From Pseudomonas viridiflava (lineage in GTDB: Bacteria > Pseudomonadota > Gammaproteobacteria > Pseudomonadales > Pseudomonadaceae): a stretch of 64,000 bases of DNA. Below are positions 51,696 through 60,601 of the stretch, one piece after another. The notes beneath the pieces are model-generated. The model ran no database searches. It was not told where the DNA came from and worked only from the letters and a program-made list of their open reading frames with translations. Position 1 is the stretch's first letter; every line of letters begins with the position of its first letter. The stretch covers positions 1-64,000 of the forward strand of contig NZ_UUOC01000025.1 of the NCBI RefSeq assembly GCF_900590755.1, in the 5' to 3' direction. Both the position numbers and the translations under genes were made by a program.

Positions 51696-52787
51696 TTACA
51701 GCTGATCCAGCACCGGGGTGCTCACCTGTACGTCGGCGTTCTGCCCGCGATGGCGCAACAGATGATCCAGCAGCACGATGGCCATCATCGCTTCAGCGAT
51801 CGGTGTTGCGCGGATCCCCACGCACGGGTCGTGACGACCTTTGGTGATGACGTCCACCGGGTTGCCATGAATGTCGATTGAGCGGCCTGGCGTGGTGATG
51901 CTGGACGTTGGCTTGAGCGCCAGATGCGCAACGATTGGCTGACCGGACGAAATACCGCCGAGAATGCCGCCCGCGTTGTTGGACAGAAAACCCTCAGGGG
52001 TCAGCTCATCGCGATGCTCGGTGCCACGCTGGGCTACACTCGCAAAACCGGCGCCGATCTCCACCCCCTTCACCGCGTTGATGCTCATCAGCGCATGGGC
52101 CAGATCAGCGTCCAGGCGATCGAAAATCGGCTCGCCCAGACCCGGCAACACGCCTTCGGCCACTACCGTGATCTTCGCGCCGACCGAATCCTGATCGCGA
52201 CGCAGCTGATCCATGTAGGTTTCCAGCTCTGGAACCTTGTCAGGATCAGGGCAGAAAAATGCGTTCTCTTCCACCGAGTCCCAGGTCTTGAACGGGATTT
52301 CAATCGGGCCCAGCTGGCTCATGTAACCGCGCACCACAATGCCCATGGTCGCCAGATACTTCTTGGCGATAGCCCCTGCGGCCACGCGCATGGCGGTCTC
52401 ACGGGCCGAACTGCGGCCACCCCCGCGATAATCGCGGATGCCGTATTTGTGGTGGTAGGTGTAGTCGGCGTGAGCCGGGCGGAACAGATCCTGAATCGCC
52501 GAGTAGTCCTTGGACTTCTGGTCGGTGTTACGGATCAGCAGCCCGATGGACGCGCCGGTGGTCTTGCCCTCGAAAACACCGGAGAGGATTTCCACCTCGT
52601 CGGCTTCCTGGCGCTGGGTGGTGTGCCGGCTGGTGCCAGGCTTGCGTCGATCCAGATCGACTTGCAGGTCTTGCAGCGACAGCTCAAGGCCCGGCGGGCA
52701 GCCGTCAACGATAGCGACCAGTGCCGGACCGTGGCTTTCGCCGGCAGTGGTGACAGTGAACAGTTTGCCGAAGGTGTTGCCGGACAT
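51696..52787 (-). CDS. aroC: chorismate synthase
   Basis: This 363-residue enzyme converts EPSP to chorismate with reduced FMN, the last shared step of aromatic biosynthesis. Signatures are visible: [18 protein letters not shown] at the start, [18 protein letters not shown] (as [20 protein letters not shown]), [21 protein letters not shown], and [13 protein letters not shown] near the C terminus (segments). The start at 52787 follows GGAGCG; an upstream frame to 52943 is rejected for length. It heads an aroC-MFS-ARD-like run on the minus strand. Confidence 0.95.
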   Translation of the reverse strand: MSGNTFGKLFTVTTAGESHGPALVAIVDGCPPGLELSLQDLQVDLDRRKPGTSRHTTQRQEADEVEILSGVFEGKTTGASIGLLIRNTDQKSKDYSAIQDLFRPAHADYTYHHKYGIRDYRGGGRSSARETAMRVAAGAIAKKYLATMGIVVRGYMSQLGPIEIPFKTWDSVEENAFFCPDPDKVPELETYMDQLRRDQDSVGAKITVVAEGVLPGLGEPIFDRLDADLAHALMSINAVKGVEIGAGFASVAQRGTEHRDELTPEGFLSNNAGGILGGISSGQPIVAHLALKPTSSITTPGRSIDIHGNPVDVITKGRHDPCVGIRATPIAEAMMAIVLLDHLLRHRGQNADVQVSTPVLDQL

Positions 52788-52945
52788 GCGGACGCTCCGA
52801 GGAATCAGCGAAAAAACCAGATCAGGAAAACCCGGATAAAGAAAACCAGGCGCGCCAGTATACGCAGGCTCGGCGTGTAGTTCATCCTCGAACCTTATCG
52901 GTCGGGCCGCGTCCAATTGGCATCCAAACTCATAGTGGCCCAACG

Positions 52946-53905
52946 ATGTTACGCATTATCGCCTTGATTCTTCCGCTGCTCACCGGCCTGGCCCAGGCTG
53001 CCACACCTTCGGTTCTGCAACGCCCCATCACCCTGAACACGACAACCGGCACGCTATACGGCACGTTGCTGCTGCCTAAATCCAAGGCGCCGGTTCCCGT
53101 AGTGCTGATTATTGCGGGCTCCGGCCCCACCGATCGCGATGGCAATAATCCTGATGGCGGACGCAACGACGGCATGAAACGTCTGGCGTTGATTCTGGCC
53201 AAAAACAACATTGCCAGCGTGCGTTACGACAAACGCGGCGTGGCCGCCAGCAAACCGGCGACTCCCGACGAGCGCAATCTGAGCATCGAAAGCTACGTCG
53301 CCGACGCCCAGGCCTGGGGCCAGAAGCTCAAGAAAGACTCGCGCCTGGGTCAGTTGATCCTGCTGGGTCATAGCGAAGGCGCACTGGTGGCGTCATTGGC
53401 TGCCGAGAAAGCCGGGGCAGCAGCAGTTATTTCTGTGGCAGGCACGGGTCGACCGGTGGATGTGGTGCTGCGCGAACAGCTGCACGACCGCCTCCCCGCG
53501 CCCATGCTGCAACGGGCCAACCAGTTGATTGATGAAATCAAGGCCGGCAAGACTGACAACGATGTCCCCGGCGAGCTTGAGGTAGTGTTCCGCCCCAGCG
53601 TTCAACCCTACCTGATCTCCCTGTTTCGCCAGGACCCGGCGGCAGCGTTCGGCAACCTGCGAGTGCCCGCGCTGATCATTCAGGGCAAGCACGACATACA
53701 GGTGGGCGTCGGCGATGCGCAACTGCTGAAGGAAGCCAAACCGGATGCCCAGTTAGCCTTGATCGACGGCATGAATCATGTGCTGCGCATTGTGCCCATG
53801 GACATGGATCGCCAGCTGGAGTCCTACAAAAATCCGAAGCTGCCGTTGGCAACCGAGGTTTCCACGCAAATCCTGCATTTTATTGGGGCACTACCTGACG
53901 CCTGA
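52946..53905 (+). CDS. exported alpha/beta-hydrolase
   Basis: This 319-residue protein begins with a signal peptide ([15 protein letters not shown], then ATPSV). The alpha/beta-hydrolase nucleophile elbow GHSEG is near residue 143, followed by a late Asp in KHDIQVG and His in GMNHVLR as the triad. [21 protein letters not shown] forms the oxyanion-loop region. It is probably a periplasmic esterase or peptidase-like hydrolase of the family often labelled dienelactone hydrolase-related. No ribosome site is clear. The substrate is unknown. Confidence 0.8.
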   Translation: MLRIIALILPLLTGLAQAATPSVLQRPITLNTTTGTLYGTLLLPKSKAPVPVVLIIAGSGPTDRDGNNPDGGRNDGMKRLALILAKNNIASVRYDKRGVAASKPATPDERNLSIESYVADAQAWGQKLKKDSRLGQLILLGHSEGALVASLAAEKAGAAAVISVAGTGRPVDVVLREQLHDRLPAPMLQRANQLIDEIKAGKTDNDVPGELEVVFRPSVQPYLISLFRQDPAAAFGNLRVPALIIQGKHDIQVGVGDAQLLKEAKPDAQLALIDGMNHVLRIVPMDMDRQLESYKNPKLPLATEVSTQILHFIGALPDA

Positions 53906-54022
53906 TCAGGGAAATTTGACGTCAGGAAATCAGTATCCCCCTTCAGGACTTGGAAAATTGGCCGATAGGAGATTGCTGGCACTGTGTTTGCTGCACCGTG
54001 CCATGGACAGGATCGCCGTTAA

Positions 54023-54817
54023 ATGACCGAAACAACCGAATTGCCCGAAAAAACTGATCAGACTCAGTCTGCCGAAGCCAAGCCGGCGCAGCCGTGGGAC
54101 GAGGTCAAGCCGGAAATATTCCAGATGCTGCGCCTGGCCCCGCTGCAGACAGATCGTGCGACCGGTGGCCGGCCGCTGCGCTTCGTCGAATTTGGCCGCG
54201 CTGAACGCCACAGCAAGGAATTGAGCCTGCTGCGCATGAACATTCAGCTACCGGGCCAACGGGTGCGCCGGGAGCAGAATCATCTGGATGTCTGGGTGGA
54301 TCATGTCAACCATATCGTGCGTTTCGGCCCGGACTCCGGCCTGCAGATCGAGCCATGGAACCGCGGTATCGGCCGCTTCCTCATCGCTCAAGGCATCCAC
54401 TGGGCGCAGAAGCGATGGTCAGCCTACAAAGTTGAAAGCTTCGCGTTGCCTAGCAAGGACGGGCTCAACGAAGATACCCGCATGCGTCGCGATCACTTCC
54501 TGAAAACCCAGGGTTTCGAAGTCGGTTACGCCGATGCGCAGCACATGAAGGGCAGTTTCAAAGAGGTTCAGGTCGGCAACCTGCACAGCACCTGGAACAA
54601 CGACAAAATCCAGATCATCGAAATTCTCGAAGCCTCGCAAATGCTGGAGAACGCCGAGAAGAAGATGATCGAACAGGAAGGGTCGATCCGTCAGCACGAA
54701 GACCGGGTGAACAAGTACAAGCGCGAAGACAGCGGCTTGCGCTTCACCATCGCCTGCCTTGTGACGTTCGCGGTGTTTCAGGCTGGCCTGTTGATCTGGA
54801 TTGCGACACATCGTTGA
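54023..54817 (+). CDS. membrane-anchored protein of unknown function
   Basis: This 264-residue protein has an acidic, disordered start, then a conserved-looking domain (LRFVEFGRAERHSKELSLLR, EPWNRGIGRFLIAQGIHWAQ, DTRMRRDHFLKTQGFEV) with a faint GNAT-like pattern, then a coiled coil (about residues 200-240) and a C-terminal membrane helix (FTIACLVTFAVFQAGLLIWI). It would be tail-anchored with most of the protein in the cytoplasm. I do not recognise the family. AGGAT precedes the start. It follows the hydrolase gene by 117 bp on the same strand. Confidence 0.7.
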   Translation: MTETTELPEKTDQTQSAEAKPAQPWDEVKPEIFQMLRLAPLQTDRATGGRPLRFVEFGRAERHSKELSLLRMNIQLPGQRVRREQNHLDVWVDHVNHIVRFGPDSGLQIEPWNRGIGRFLIAQGIHWAQKRWSAYKVESFALPSKDGLNEDTRMRRDHFLKTQGFEVGYADAQHMKGSFKEVQVGNLHSTWNNDKIQIIEILEASQMLENAEKKMIEQEGSIRQHEDRVNKYKREDSGLRFTIACLVTFAVFQAGLLIWIATHR

Positions 54818-54843
54818 AGCATTTAGCGCTGAAATGCTTTAAC

Positions 54844-54933
54844 TGTAGGAGCGAACTTGTTCGCGAGGCGATGGTACTGCCAGTGCATCCATGTCGACTG
54901 ACATTGCGCCTCGCCAACAAGTTGGCTCCTACA
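54844..54933. repeat. chimeric REP doublet (two REP subtypes)
   Basis: The left arm reads TGTAGGAGCGAACTTGTTCG; the right arm, complemented, reads TGTAGGAGCCAACTTGTTGG. They differ at two positions that stay paired within each arm's own hairpin (GCGAA/TTCGC against GCCAA/TTGGC). Confidence 0.85.
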
Positions 54934-55000
54934 GAACAGCGGGGTTCGGTGGCGGGCGCGGTAAGCCTGACAAAGACAGTTTCCCTACCGCGGGCGGGGA

Positions 55001-55909
55001 TCACACTCTCGACTGAAACAAAGCCTGATGCTCTCGGCACTGGGCCGCTGTGAGCATGAACACGCCGTGCCCGCCGCGCAGGAAGTCCAGCCAGGCGAAA
55101 TCCACTTCCGGGTACAACGCCTGAACGTGGACCTGACTATTGCCGACTTCGACGATCAACAAACCTTTTTCATTCAGATGATCAGCCGCCTGGCTGAGCA
55201 TGCGCCGAACCAGATTCAGCCCGTCACTGCCACATGCCAGTGCCAGCTCAGGCTCGTGCTGATACTCGTCAGGCATGTCGGCGAAGTCTTCGGAATCGAC
55301 ATATGGCGGGTTGGAAACGATCAGGTCAAAGCGCTGACCCGGCAGACCGTCAAAGCCATCGCCCTGCACGGTATAAACCCGCTGATCCATGCCATGGCGT
55401 TCGATATTCTGATTGGCGACTTCCAGCGCCGCGAAGGACAGATCGGCCAACGCCACTTCGGCTTCAGGGAATTCGTCCGCGCAGGCAATGCCGATGCAGC
55501 CCGAACCGGTGCACAGATCAAGAATTCGTGCAGGTTCGTCAGCCAGCCACGGCGCAAAATGGTTTTCGATCAGCTCGGCAATCGGCGAGCGCGGGATCAG
55601 CACACGGTCATCAACGATGAACGACATGCCGCAGAACCAGGCTTCGCCCAGCAGGTATGGCGTCGGTACACGCTCGTCGATGCGGCGCGCGATCAAGCGT
55701 TGCAGCTCGGAAATTTCGTCGAGCTCCAAACGGCAATCCAGGTAGCTATCGGCAATTTCCCAAGGCAAGTGCAAGGCACCCAGAATCAGCTGACGTGCTT
55801 CGTCCCACGCATTATCGGTGCCGTGGCCGAAAAACAGATCTTCTTCGTGAAAGCGACTGACCGCCCAACGGATATGGTCGCGCACCGTGCGCAAGCGGGA
55901 TGTGATCAC
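55001..55909 (-). CDS. prmB: ribosomal protein L3 glutamine methyltransferase PrmB
   Basis: This 302-residue enzyme N5-methylates a glutamine of ribosomal protein L3 using SAM. The SAM motif [16 protein letters not shown] and the catalytic NPPY tetrad ([14 protein letters not shown], near residue 197) are present. The N-terminal half ([26 protein letters not shown]) is PrmB-specific. The start is GTG 55909 ([12 protein letters not shown]) with AAGGAG upstream; a longer frame to 56005 is rejected. The start faces the divergent isochorismatase-family gene. Confidence 0.92.
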   Translation of the reverse strand: MITSRLRTVRDHIRWAVSRFHEEDLFFGHGTDNAWDEARQLILGALHLPWEIADSYLDCRLELDEISELQRLIARRIDERVPTPYLLGEAWFCGMSFIVDDRVLIPRSPIAELIENHFAPWLADEPARILDLCTGSGCIGIACADEFPEAEVALADLSFAALEVANQNIERHGMDQRVYTVQGDGFDGLPGQRFDLIVSNPPYVDSEDFADMPDEYQHEPELALACGSDGLNLVRRMLSQAADHLNEKGLLIVEVGNSQVHVQALYPEVDFAWLDFLRGGHGVFMLTAAQCREHQALFQSRV

Positions 55910-56166
55910 TGGGGCAAGCTCCTTGGAAAGACGTCTCGGGATTCTACCAGCCATGACCGAATCACACGATGCCCGAATGCCAGTACCGCCGGAAATGACC
56001 GCCATGCAAGGTTTTCGAATACTGGCATTTCAATCAAGGCATAATCACGGCACGCCAGATCGATGCCTCTACAGGCCACAGAAACCGGAGCTTCTCATCG
56101 TCGTCATTCCCATAACCGCTCAGCCGGAGGAGAATGTCGCAAAAGCCCCACACGAAGGAGCCCCCG

Positions 56167-56757
56167 ATGTCCGATCCAAAGACCATGTTTCAACTCAGTG
56201 GCCGCGGTTATGCAGCTGCCACTTTGAGTAATGCCACGCTGATTATCATTGATGCCCAGAAAGAGTACACAAGCGGTCCGCTGGCCCTGACCGGCGTTGA
56301 AGAGGCTGTCGCCAATATCTGCCAACTGGTCGCCGCCGCCCGCACTGCCAAATGCCCGATTGTCCATATTCGCCATCTCGGCACCGTGGGCGGTTTATTC
56401 GACCCTCAGGGCGAGCGCGGTGAGTTCCTCCCACAATTGCTGCCTGAAGCCGGTGAGCCGGTGGTTGAAAAACGCCTGCCCAATGCATTCAACGGCACCG
56501 GTCTGGACGATCTGTTGCAGAGCCTGGGTCATCTGGATCTGATTGTCTGCGGGTTCATGAGTCATTCGAGCATCAGCACCACCGTGCGCGCCGCCAAAGA
56601 CTACGGCTACCGTTGCACCCTGGTTGACGATGCCTGCGCCACCCGCGACCTGCCAAGCCCCGATGGCGTGGTCAGCGCGCACATCGTTCATCGTACCGAA
56701 ATGGCGATCATGAACGACAACTTCGCCACGCTGGCGCTGACCAGAGACTTGATCTGA
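56167..56757 (+). CDS. isochorismatase-like hydrolase with Ser at the Cys position
   Basis: This 196-residue protein has the cysteine-hydrolase/isochorismatase fold: LIIIDAQKEY with the catalytic Asp (near residue 29), VVEKRLPNAF with the Lys (near 102) and GFMSHSSISTTVRAAKDYGY. In amidase-type members the last motif reads THMCVST; here Ser135 replaces the nucleophilic Cys, as in true isochorismatases or inactive relatives. AAGGAG lies six bases upstream of the start. It is divergent from prmB. The substrate is unknown. Confidence 0.8.
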   Translation: MSDPKTMFQLSGRGYAAATLSNATLIIIDAQKEYTSGPLALTGVEEAVANICQLVAAARTAKCPIVHIRHLGTVGGLFDPQGERGEFLPQLLPEAGEPVVEKRLPNAFNGTGLDDLLQSLGHLDLIVCGFMSHSSISTTVRAAKDYGYRCTLVDDACATRDLPSPDGVVSAHIVHRTEMAIMNDNFATLALTRDLI

Positions 56758-56988
56758 CCCTGACTCAGGCCTCTCGCGTCTCGCAGGCTACAGGGGTTTC
56801 ATGGCCCCTGACGGCCAGCTCATCGACAGCAGGGCCTGACCCAGACCCCGGCATGAGCCGCAAAACGGTCAACAACCCGGACAGCCGCCCATCCATTAAT
56901 CGCTCGCATTTGCCTTTGAATCCCGTAAACCGGGAACCACCGGGGTCATATCCGGGTCAGAGCGCCGATACCCTCAGAGGAAATCGGA

Positions 56989-57309
56989 ATGAAAGTATCC
57001 GATGGTTTCGATGCCCGCCGCCTGCGTCCCAAAGGACCTGGCAGCTGGGGAATGCGTCTCGGCGCAGGCCTTGCCGCCTTATTGGCAACCTTGGGCGTGC
57101 TGCTGACGATGGCCGGCGTTTCCAGCCTGATCGGCCGCCCCCCAGCGTTGGGCGAACTCAATGCCAGCCCGCTGGGCGCAGCATTCGTGGTCGCAGGTGG
57201 TTTGCTGGTGCTGTACATGGGTATCTGGCTGTGGCGCCGCTGCCGCCTGCGCATGCGTCGTAAAAGCGGTCTGAACATGTCACCGCATTTGATGAAAAAG
57301 CACGATTGA
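56989..57309 (+). CDS. small two-helix membrane protein
   Basis: This 106-residue protein has two membrane helices (MRLGAGLAALLATLGVLLTM, near residues 22-45, and AAFVVAGGLLVLYMGIWLW, near 63-82, in segments) with basic ends (RRCRLRMRRKSGL and the N-terminal DARRLRPKGP). GAGGAAA precedes the start. I do not recognise a family. It lies between the isochorismatase-like gene and a REP doublet. Confidence 0.65.
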   Translation: MKVSDGFDARRLRPKGPGSWGMRLGAGLAALLATLGVLLTMAGVSSLIGRPPALGELNASPLGAAFVVAGGLLVLYMGIWLWRRCRLRMRRKSGLNMSPHLMKKHD

Positions 57310-57325
57310 TCTGTTCCCGACTTAG

Positions 57326-57398
57326 GTAGGAGCTGCCGCAGGCTGCGAAAGCAATGTGTCTGACACCCCGCAATTCGTAGCCTGCGGCAGCTCCTACA
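57326..57398. repeat. REP doublet (REPIN), GGAGCTGCCG family
   Basis: The left arm starts GTAGGAGCTGCCGCAGGCTG and the right arm ends CTGCGGCAGCTCCTACA. It lies between the small membrane protein and the Smr-domain gene. Confidence 0.85.
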
Positions 57399-57483
57399 GA
57401 TCGATTCCCGTCAGCATGTTCGCATTTTTGTCACGCCGCGCAGACCACACCTGGTTAAACTAGCCCCCTTAGCGGAGGCTGCC

Positions 57484-58041
57484 ATGCAAGACGACGATTT
57501 TTCCCTGTTCCGAAACGAGACGCGCGGCGTCAAGCCCATCAAGCATGAGTATGCGGATGTCGGCAAACCCAAGACCGACCGCAAACTGCTCAACAAACTG
57601 CGCCAGTCCGCGACTGTACGTACCGATTCAGTGACGGTAGACGGTTTGTCTGATCAGTTCGTCATCGATGTCGGGCCGGAGGATGTGTTGAGCTGGTCAC
57701 GCGATGGTGTCCAGGAAGGCCAGATGCGCAAGTTGAAGCTCGGCCAGATCAGCTTTGAAGGCAGCCTGGATTTGCACGGCATGAGCGTCGAGGTCGCCCG
57801 GGAAACCCTGTGGGAATTTCTCGCCGAAGCCACCAAACTGGAAATCCGCTGCGTGCGAGTGACCCACGGCAAGGCCGTGCGCCTGGACGGCAAGCGTCCG
57901 ATGATCAAAAGCCACGTCAACACCTGGCTACGTCAGCATGCCCAGGTGCTGGGCTTCTGCTCGTGCCTGGCCAAACATGGCGGCGCAGGCGCCGTTTACG
58001 TCATGTTGAAACGCACCATGATGGAAGGCCGCGACGAATAA
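57484..58041 (+). CDS. Smr-domain protein (DNA-nicking-type endonuclease family)
   Basis: This 185-residue protein has a C-terminal Smr domain: LDLHGMSVEVARETLWEFL (near residue 98), VRVTHGKAVR and HGGAGAVYVMLKR. The N-terminal FRNETRGVKPI segment is typical of proteobacterial SmrA/SmrB-like proteins. MutS2-type Smr domains nick DNA or RNA; SmrB cleaves mRNA at collided ribosomes in E. coli. This protein is shorter than that and its activity is not known. GGAGG lies upstream of the start. Confidence 0.88.
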   Translation: MQDDDFSLFRNETRGVKPIKHEYADVGKPKTDRKLLNKLRQSATVRTDSVTVDGLSDQFVIDVGPEDVLSWSRDGVQEGQMRKLKLGQISFEGSLDLHGMSVEVARETLWEFLAEATKLEIRCVRVTHGKAVRLDGKRPMIKSHVNTWLRQHAQVLGFCSCLAKHGGAGAVYVMLKRTMMEGRDE

Positions 58042-58086
58042 CCCGCCACGGCCTGTACAACCCACTACAGGCTGATCAACCCCGGA

Positions 58087-58266
58087 TCAGCGATACGGAT
58101 GACCGCCAGGACCGCCGCCACCGCCAGGGCCACCCTGGCCGCCGCCGTCATGATGCCCCCCGCCACCGCCACCGCCGTGGCCGCCTGGCCCCCAGAACGG
58201 GAAGCAGCCAGAAACCGTAGACAACACAGCGACAACCATCGCGACTTTAATCATTCGACCCAACAT
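58087..58266 (-). CDS. glycine-rich small lipoprotein
   Basis: This 59-residue frame encodes a signal peptide with a lipobox (MIKVAMVVAVLSTVSGC, cysteine near residue 21), then FPFWGPGGHGG and a tail of about 30 residues that is almost only Gly with His, Pro and Asp, ending GGHPYR. It should be a lipidated envelope protein; the Gly/His tail may bind metal, which is inference. An inner ATG at 58254 is an alternative start. The frame is short and low in complexity but has a clean signal. Confidence 0.6.
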   Translation of the reverse strand: MLGRMIKVAMVVAVLSTVSGCFPFWGPGGHGGGGGGGHHDGGGQGGPGGGGGPGGHPYR

Positions 58267-58440
58267 TAATGCACTCTCTTTATGCGGCAGGTATTGGTTA
58301 CCTGTACGTCAGACAGCGGGAGTGGCGGGTTGTCTGTAGTGGCTTGGTAGAGCCTCGGTAACAAGCGCGATACATATGCACCACAAGGTACGAAAAAGAG
58401 CAGATATCGTGGCGCGCATCCGGTTTCCACGATTGCTTGA

Positions 58441-58458
58441 TGCACCTATTTAGGTACA
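58441..58458. promoter_or_regulatory. palindromic operator upstream of the antitoxin-like gene
   Basis: TGCACCTATTTAGGTACA is an 18-bp palindrome with two mismatched bases. It lies 8 bp upstream of the toxin remnant and 107 bp upstream of the XRE gene, where an autorepressing antitoxin would bind. Confidence 0.55.
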
Positions 58459-58465
58459 CTTCCCG

Positions 58466-58555
58466 ATGCCAAGCCCCACGCCCGTTCTTGCCGTTCGCTT
58501 TTTTCGTAGTGCTTCGGGTATCGCCACAGCCAGGCGTCGCCAGTCAAAATTATGA
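58466..58555 (+). pseudogene. possible remnant of a Gp49/HigB-like toxin gene
   Basis: This 29-codon frame contains VLAVRFFRSASGIATA, similar to the beginning of phage-derived Gp49/HigB-type toxins of about 100 residues, then stops. It lies directly upstream of an XRE antitoxin-like gene in the toxin-first order typical of higBA. The rest of the toxin is absent. The match is short, so this is tentative. Confidence 0.4.
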
Positions 58556-58564
58556 GAGCCCTTC

Positions 58565-58867
58565 ATGAATAAGCACATAGGATCTGACTTCGACGATTTT
58601 CTCGCAGACCAAGGTCTCGCCGAAGAGGTTTCAGCGGCCGCACTCAAACGTGTTATTGCCTGGCAGCTTGCTCAAACCATGAAACTTCAGAAGGTCACCA
58701 AGAAAGAGCTGGCCGAGCGGATGCACACCAGCCGGACGGCGGTTGACCGTGCGCTGGATGGGAACGACGCCGGAATGACATTGGCCACTCTCGCCTGTGC
58801 GGCGCGGGCATTAGGCCAGCGGGTCGAAGTTCGTCTGGTTCCCGAGCAAGCGGCGGTACTGAAATAA
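58565..58867 (+). CDS. XRE-family antitoxin-like regulator
   Basis: This 100-residue protein has a helix-turn-helix (KKELAERMHTSRTAVDRALDG) inside the XRE fold, with TLATLACAARALGQRVEVRL after it, like HigA-type antitoxins. It probably binds the palindrome at 58441-58458 and represses its own operon. The toxin gene that would precede it is reduced to a 29-codon remnant, so it looks like an orphan antitoxin. It might also act as an ordinary repressor. Confidence 0.75.
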   Translation: MNKHIGSDFDDFLADQGLAEEVSAAALKRVIAWQLAQTMKLQKVTKKELAERMHTSRTAVDRALDGNDAGMTLATLACAARALGQRVEVRLVPEQAAVLK

Positions 58868-59085
58868 GGGGCTGAGGGGCGTCTCAGCATCAAGTCTTTC
58901 CGGTCACTGCGAAGCAGGCCCGCACATCCGAAGATACAACTGCTGGCAGTCCTACGTTACTATGTCGCTCATCGCAGGCTCAGCCCTGCATTTTTGCCAA
59001 TCAGCCTGACCACATCGCGCCAATACTTTTTATTGAGAAAGCAATGTTGGTTGCTGACCAGCACCACTTACGGAAACACAACCCT

Positions 59086-59631
59086 GTGACACTGGAACAG
59101 AATTACACCGCGATCCTTGGCCAACTGGGAGAAGACGTATCCCGCGAAGGCCTGCTCGACACTCCCAAGCGCGCGGCCAAAGCGATGCAGTATCTGTGTC
59201 GCGGTTACGAGCAAACCCTGGAAGAAGTGACCAACGGTGCTCTGTTCAGCTCCGACGCCAGCGAAATGGTCTTGGTCAAGGACATCGAACTGTATTCCTT
59301 GTGCGAACACCATCTGCTGCCGTTCATTGGCAAGGCCCACGTGGCTTACATCCCCAATGGCAAGGTCCTTGGCCTGTCGAAAGTGGCGCGCATCGTTGAT
59401 ATGTATGCCCGTCGCCTGCAGATCCAGGAAAACCTCAGCCGCCAGATCGCCGAAGCCATCATGCAAGTAACCGGGGCATTGGGCGTGGCCGTGGTCATCG
59501 AAGCCAAGCACATGTGCATGATGATGCGCGGTGTCGAGAAGCAGAACTCGTCGATGATCACATCGGTGATGCTGGGTGAGTTCCGTGAGAACGCCGCAAC
59601 GCGCATGGAATTCCTAGGCCTGATCAAGTAA
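59086..59631 (+). CDS. folE: GTP cyclohydrolase I, type I
   Basis: This 181-residue enzyme makes dihydroneopterin triphosphate, the first folate precursor. Motifs [19 protein letters not shown] (zinc ligand Cys and catalytic His), [20 protein letters not shown] and [18 protein letters not shown] are intact. The start is taken as GTG 59086 ([11 protein letters not shown]), matching the usual Pseudomonas N terminus; ATG 59044 would add 14 residues. Paralogues are common in pseudomonads. The glutaredoxin-like gene follows 84 bp downstream. Confidence 0.93.
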   Translation: MTLEQNYTAILGQLGEDVSREGLLDTPKRAAKAMQYLCRGYEQTLEEVTNGALFSSDASEMVLVKDIELYSLCEHHLLPFIGKAHVAYIPNGKVLGLSKVARIVDMYARRLQIQENLSRQIAEAIMQVTGALGVAVVIEAKHMCMMMRGVEKQNSSMITSVMLGEFRENAATRMEFLGLIK

Positions 59632-59715
59632 TCAGCGCCCTGCCCGGCCGCTGTCGCAACAGCAATCGCCGGGCCCCGCGATTACACCGTCGCCACTCAC
59701 TACGAGGTTCAAACA

Positions 59716-60087
59716 GTGTTCATCAAGGCATTAAGGGTTGGTCTGGGCCAACTGGTCATCCTCGTTGATTTCCTCACTCGCCCCGCGAAGAAACAGCGCA
59801 CGCCGCAAGCTCAGGCGGCTGTTGATCAATCAGCGCAGGATCTGACCCTGTATCAGTTCAACGCCTGCCCGTTCTGCGTCAAGACGCGTCGCACCTTGCG
59901 TCGCCTCAACGTCCCGGTAGCGCTACGTGACGCCAAGAACAACGAGCTGGATCGCCAGACACTGCTCAACGAAGGCGGCAAGATCAAAGTGCCTTGCCTG
60001 CGCATCGAAGAAGCAGGCAAAACCGTGTGGATGTACGAGTCCAAGGTCATCATCGATTATCTGAACCAGCGCTTCGCCGCAGTCTGA
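59716..60087 (+). CDS. glutaredoxin-like protein with N-terminal membrane segment
   Basis: This 123-residue protein has a hydrophobic N terminus (ALRVGLGQLVILVDFL) and a glutaredoxin domain with the CPFC active site (YQFNACPFCVKTRRTL, near residue 53), the cis-proline IKVPCLRI and YESKVIIDYL at the end. The domain also resembles the N-terminal part of glutathione S-transferases. It should be membrane-associated with the thiol site in the cytoplasm. The start is GTG 59716 with GAGG eight bases upstream. Its role is unknown. Confidence 0.85.
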   Translation: MFIKALRVGLGQLVILVDFLTRPAKKQRTPQAQAAVDQSAQDLTLYQFNACPFCVKTRRTLRRLNVPVALRDAKNNELDRQTLLNEGGKIKVPCLRIEEAGKTVWMYESKVIIDYLNQRFAAV

Positions 60088-60096
60088 CCCGTTAAA

Positions 60097-60123
60097 GGTT
60101 GCCCGACATCAGTTAGGGCAACC
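60097..60123. terminator. hairpin between convergent glutaredoxin-like and lprI-like genes
   Basis: GGTTGCCC (60097-60104) pairs perfectly with GGGCAACC (60116-60123) across an 11-nt loop. It lies just after the glutaredoxin-like stop and overlaps the lprI-like stop codon. There is no T run, so termination is weak or Rho-dependent. Confidence 0.35.
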
Positions 60124-60501
60124 CTCCTGCCGACACGCCACATAACCCTTCCACTGCTCAACCCGTACCCTGGTCTGTTCAGCCAGACATTGGGATTGCA
60201 GCAGCGGCCAGATAGAGCCTGAATTTTCAGCCTTGCCCACCTGATACAAACAATCGGCGTCACGAAACGCGATCCACTTCTGCTGGGCACTCTTGAGCGC
60301 CTGCTTTTGCGCGGGATTCTTCAGATAGCCCATCTGCGCCTGATATTGCTTATTCAGATCCGCATCCAGGGCAGACAGCTGCTTACCGGCACAGGCGTTC
60401 ATGGCCGCCTGATTGGCATCGCAATTTTCAGCGTGGGCCGAGGCCGAGCAGCCGATCCCCAGCGCCATCAGTGTCAGCACCGCAATCATTGATACACGCA
60501 C
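60109..60501 (-). CDS. LprI-family periplasmic protein (DUF1311)
   Basis: This 130-residue protein has a signal peptide (MIAVLTLMALGIGCSASAHA) and an LprI domain with paired cysteines: CDANQAAMNACAGKQLSALD, then AQQKWIAFRDADC and QCLAEQTRVRVEQW. Mycobacterial LprI inhibits lysozyme, and the family is often annotated so; the bacterial role here is unproven. The start is GTG 60501 with AAGGAA six bases upstream. It is convergent with the glutaredoxin-like gene. Confidence 0.8.
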   Translation of the reverse strand: MRVSMIAVLTLMALGIGCSASAHAENCDANQAAMNACAGKQLSALDADLNKQYQAQMGYLKNPAQKQALKSAQQKWIAFRDADCLYQVGKAENSGSIWPLLQSQCLAEQTRVRVEQWKGYVACRQEGCPN

Positions 60502-60601
60502 TTGGAATTCCTTTCTGGTCTTTCATGAGTCTGCCTGCCGCAGCAGGCCAGACGACAGCGAATGCCGACGGTTTGGCCTCAGCCTACAGCAGGCAAGCCC
60601 T

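Noticed and set aside
51924..52880. 318-residue plus-strand frame
   Set aside because: Antisense to aroC, which is complete and unambiguous.
55028..56044. 338-residue plus-strand frame
   Set aside because: Antisense to prmB, which has the full SAM and NPPY motifs.
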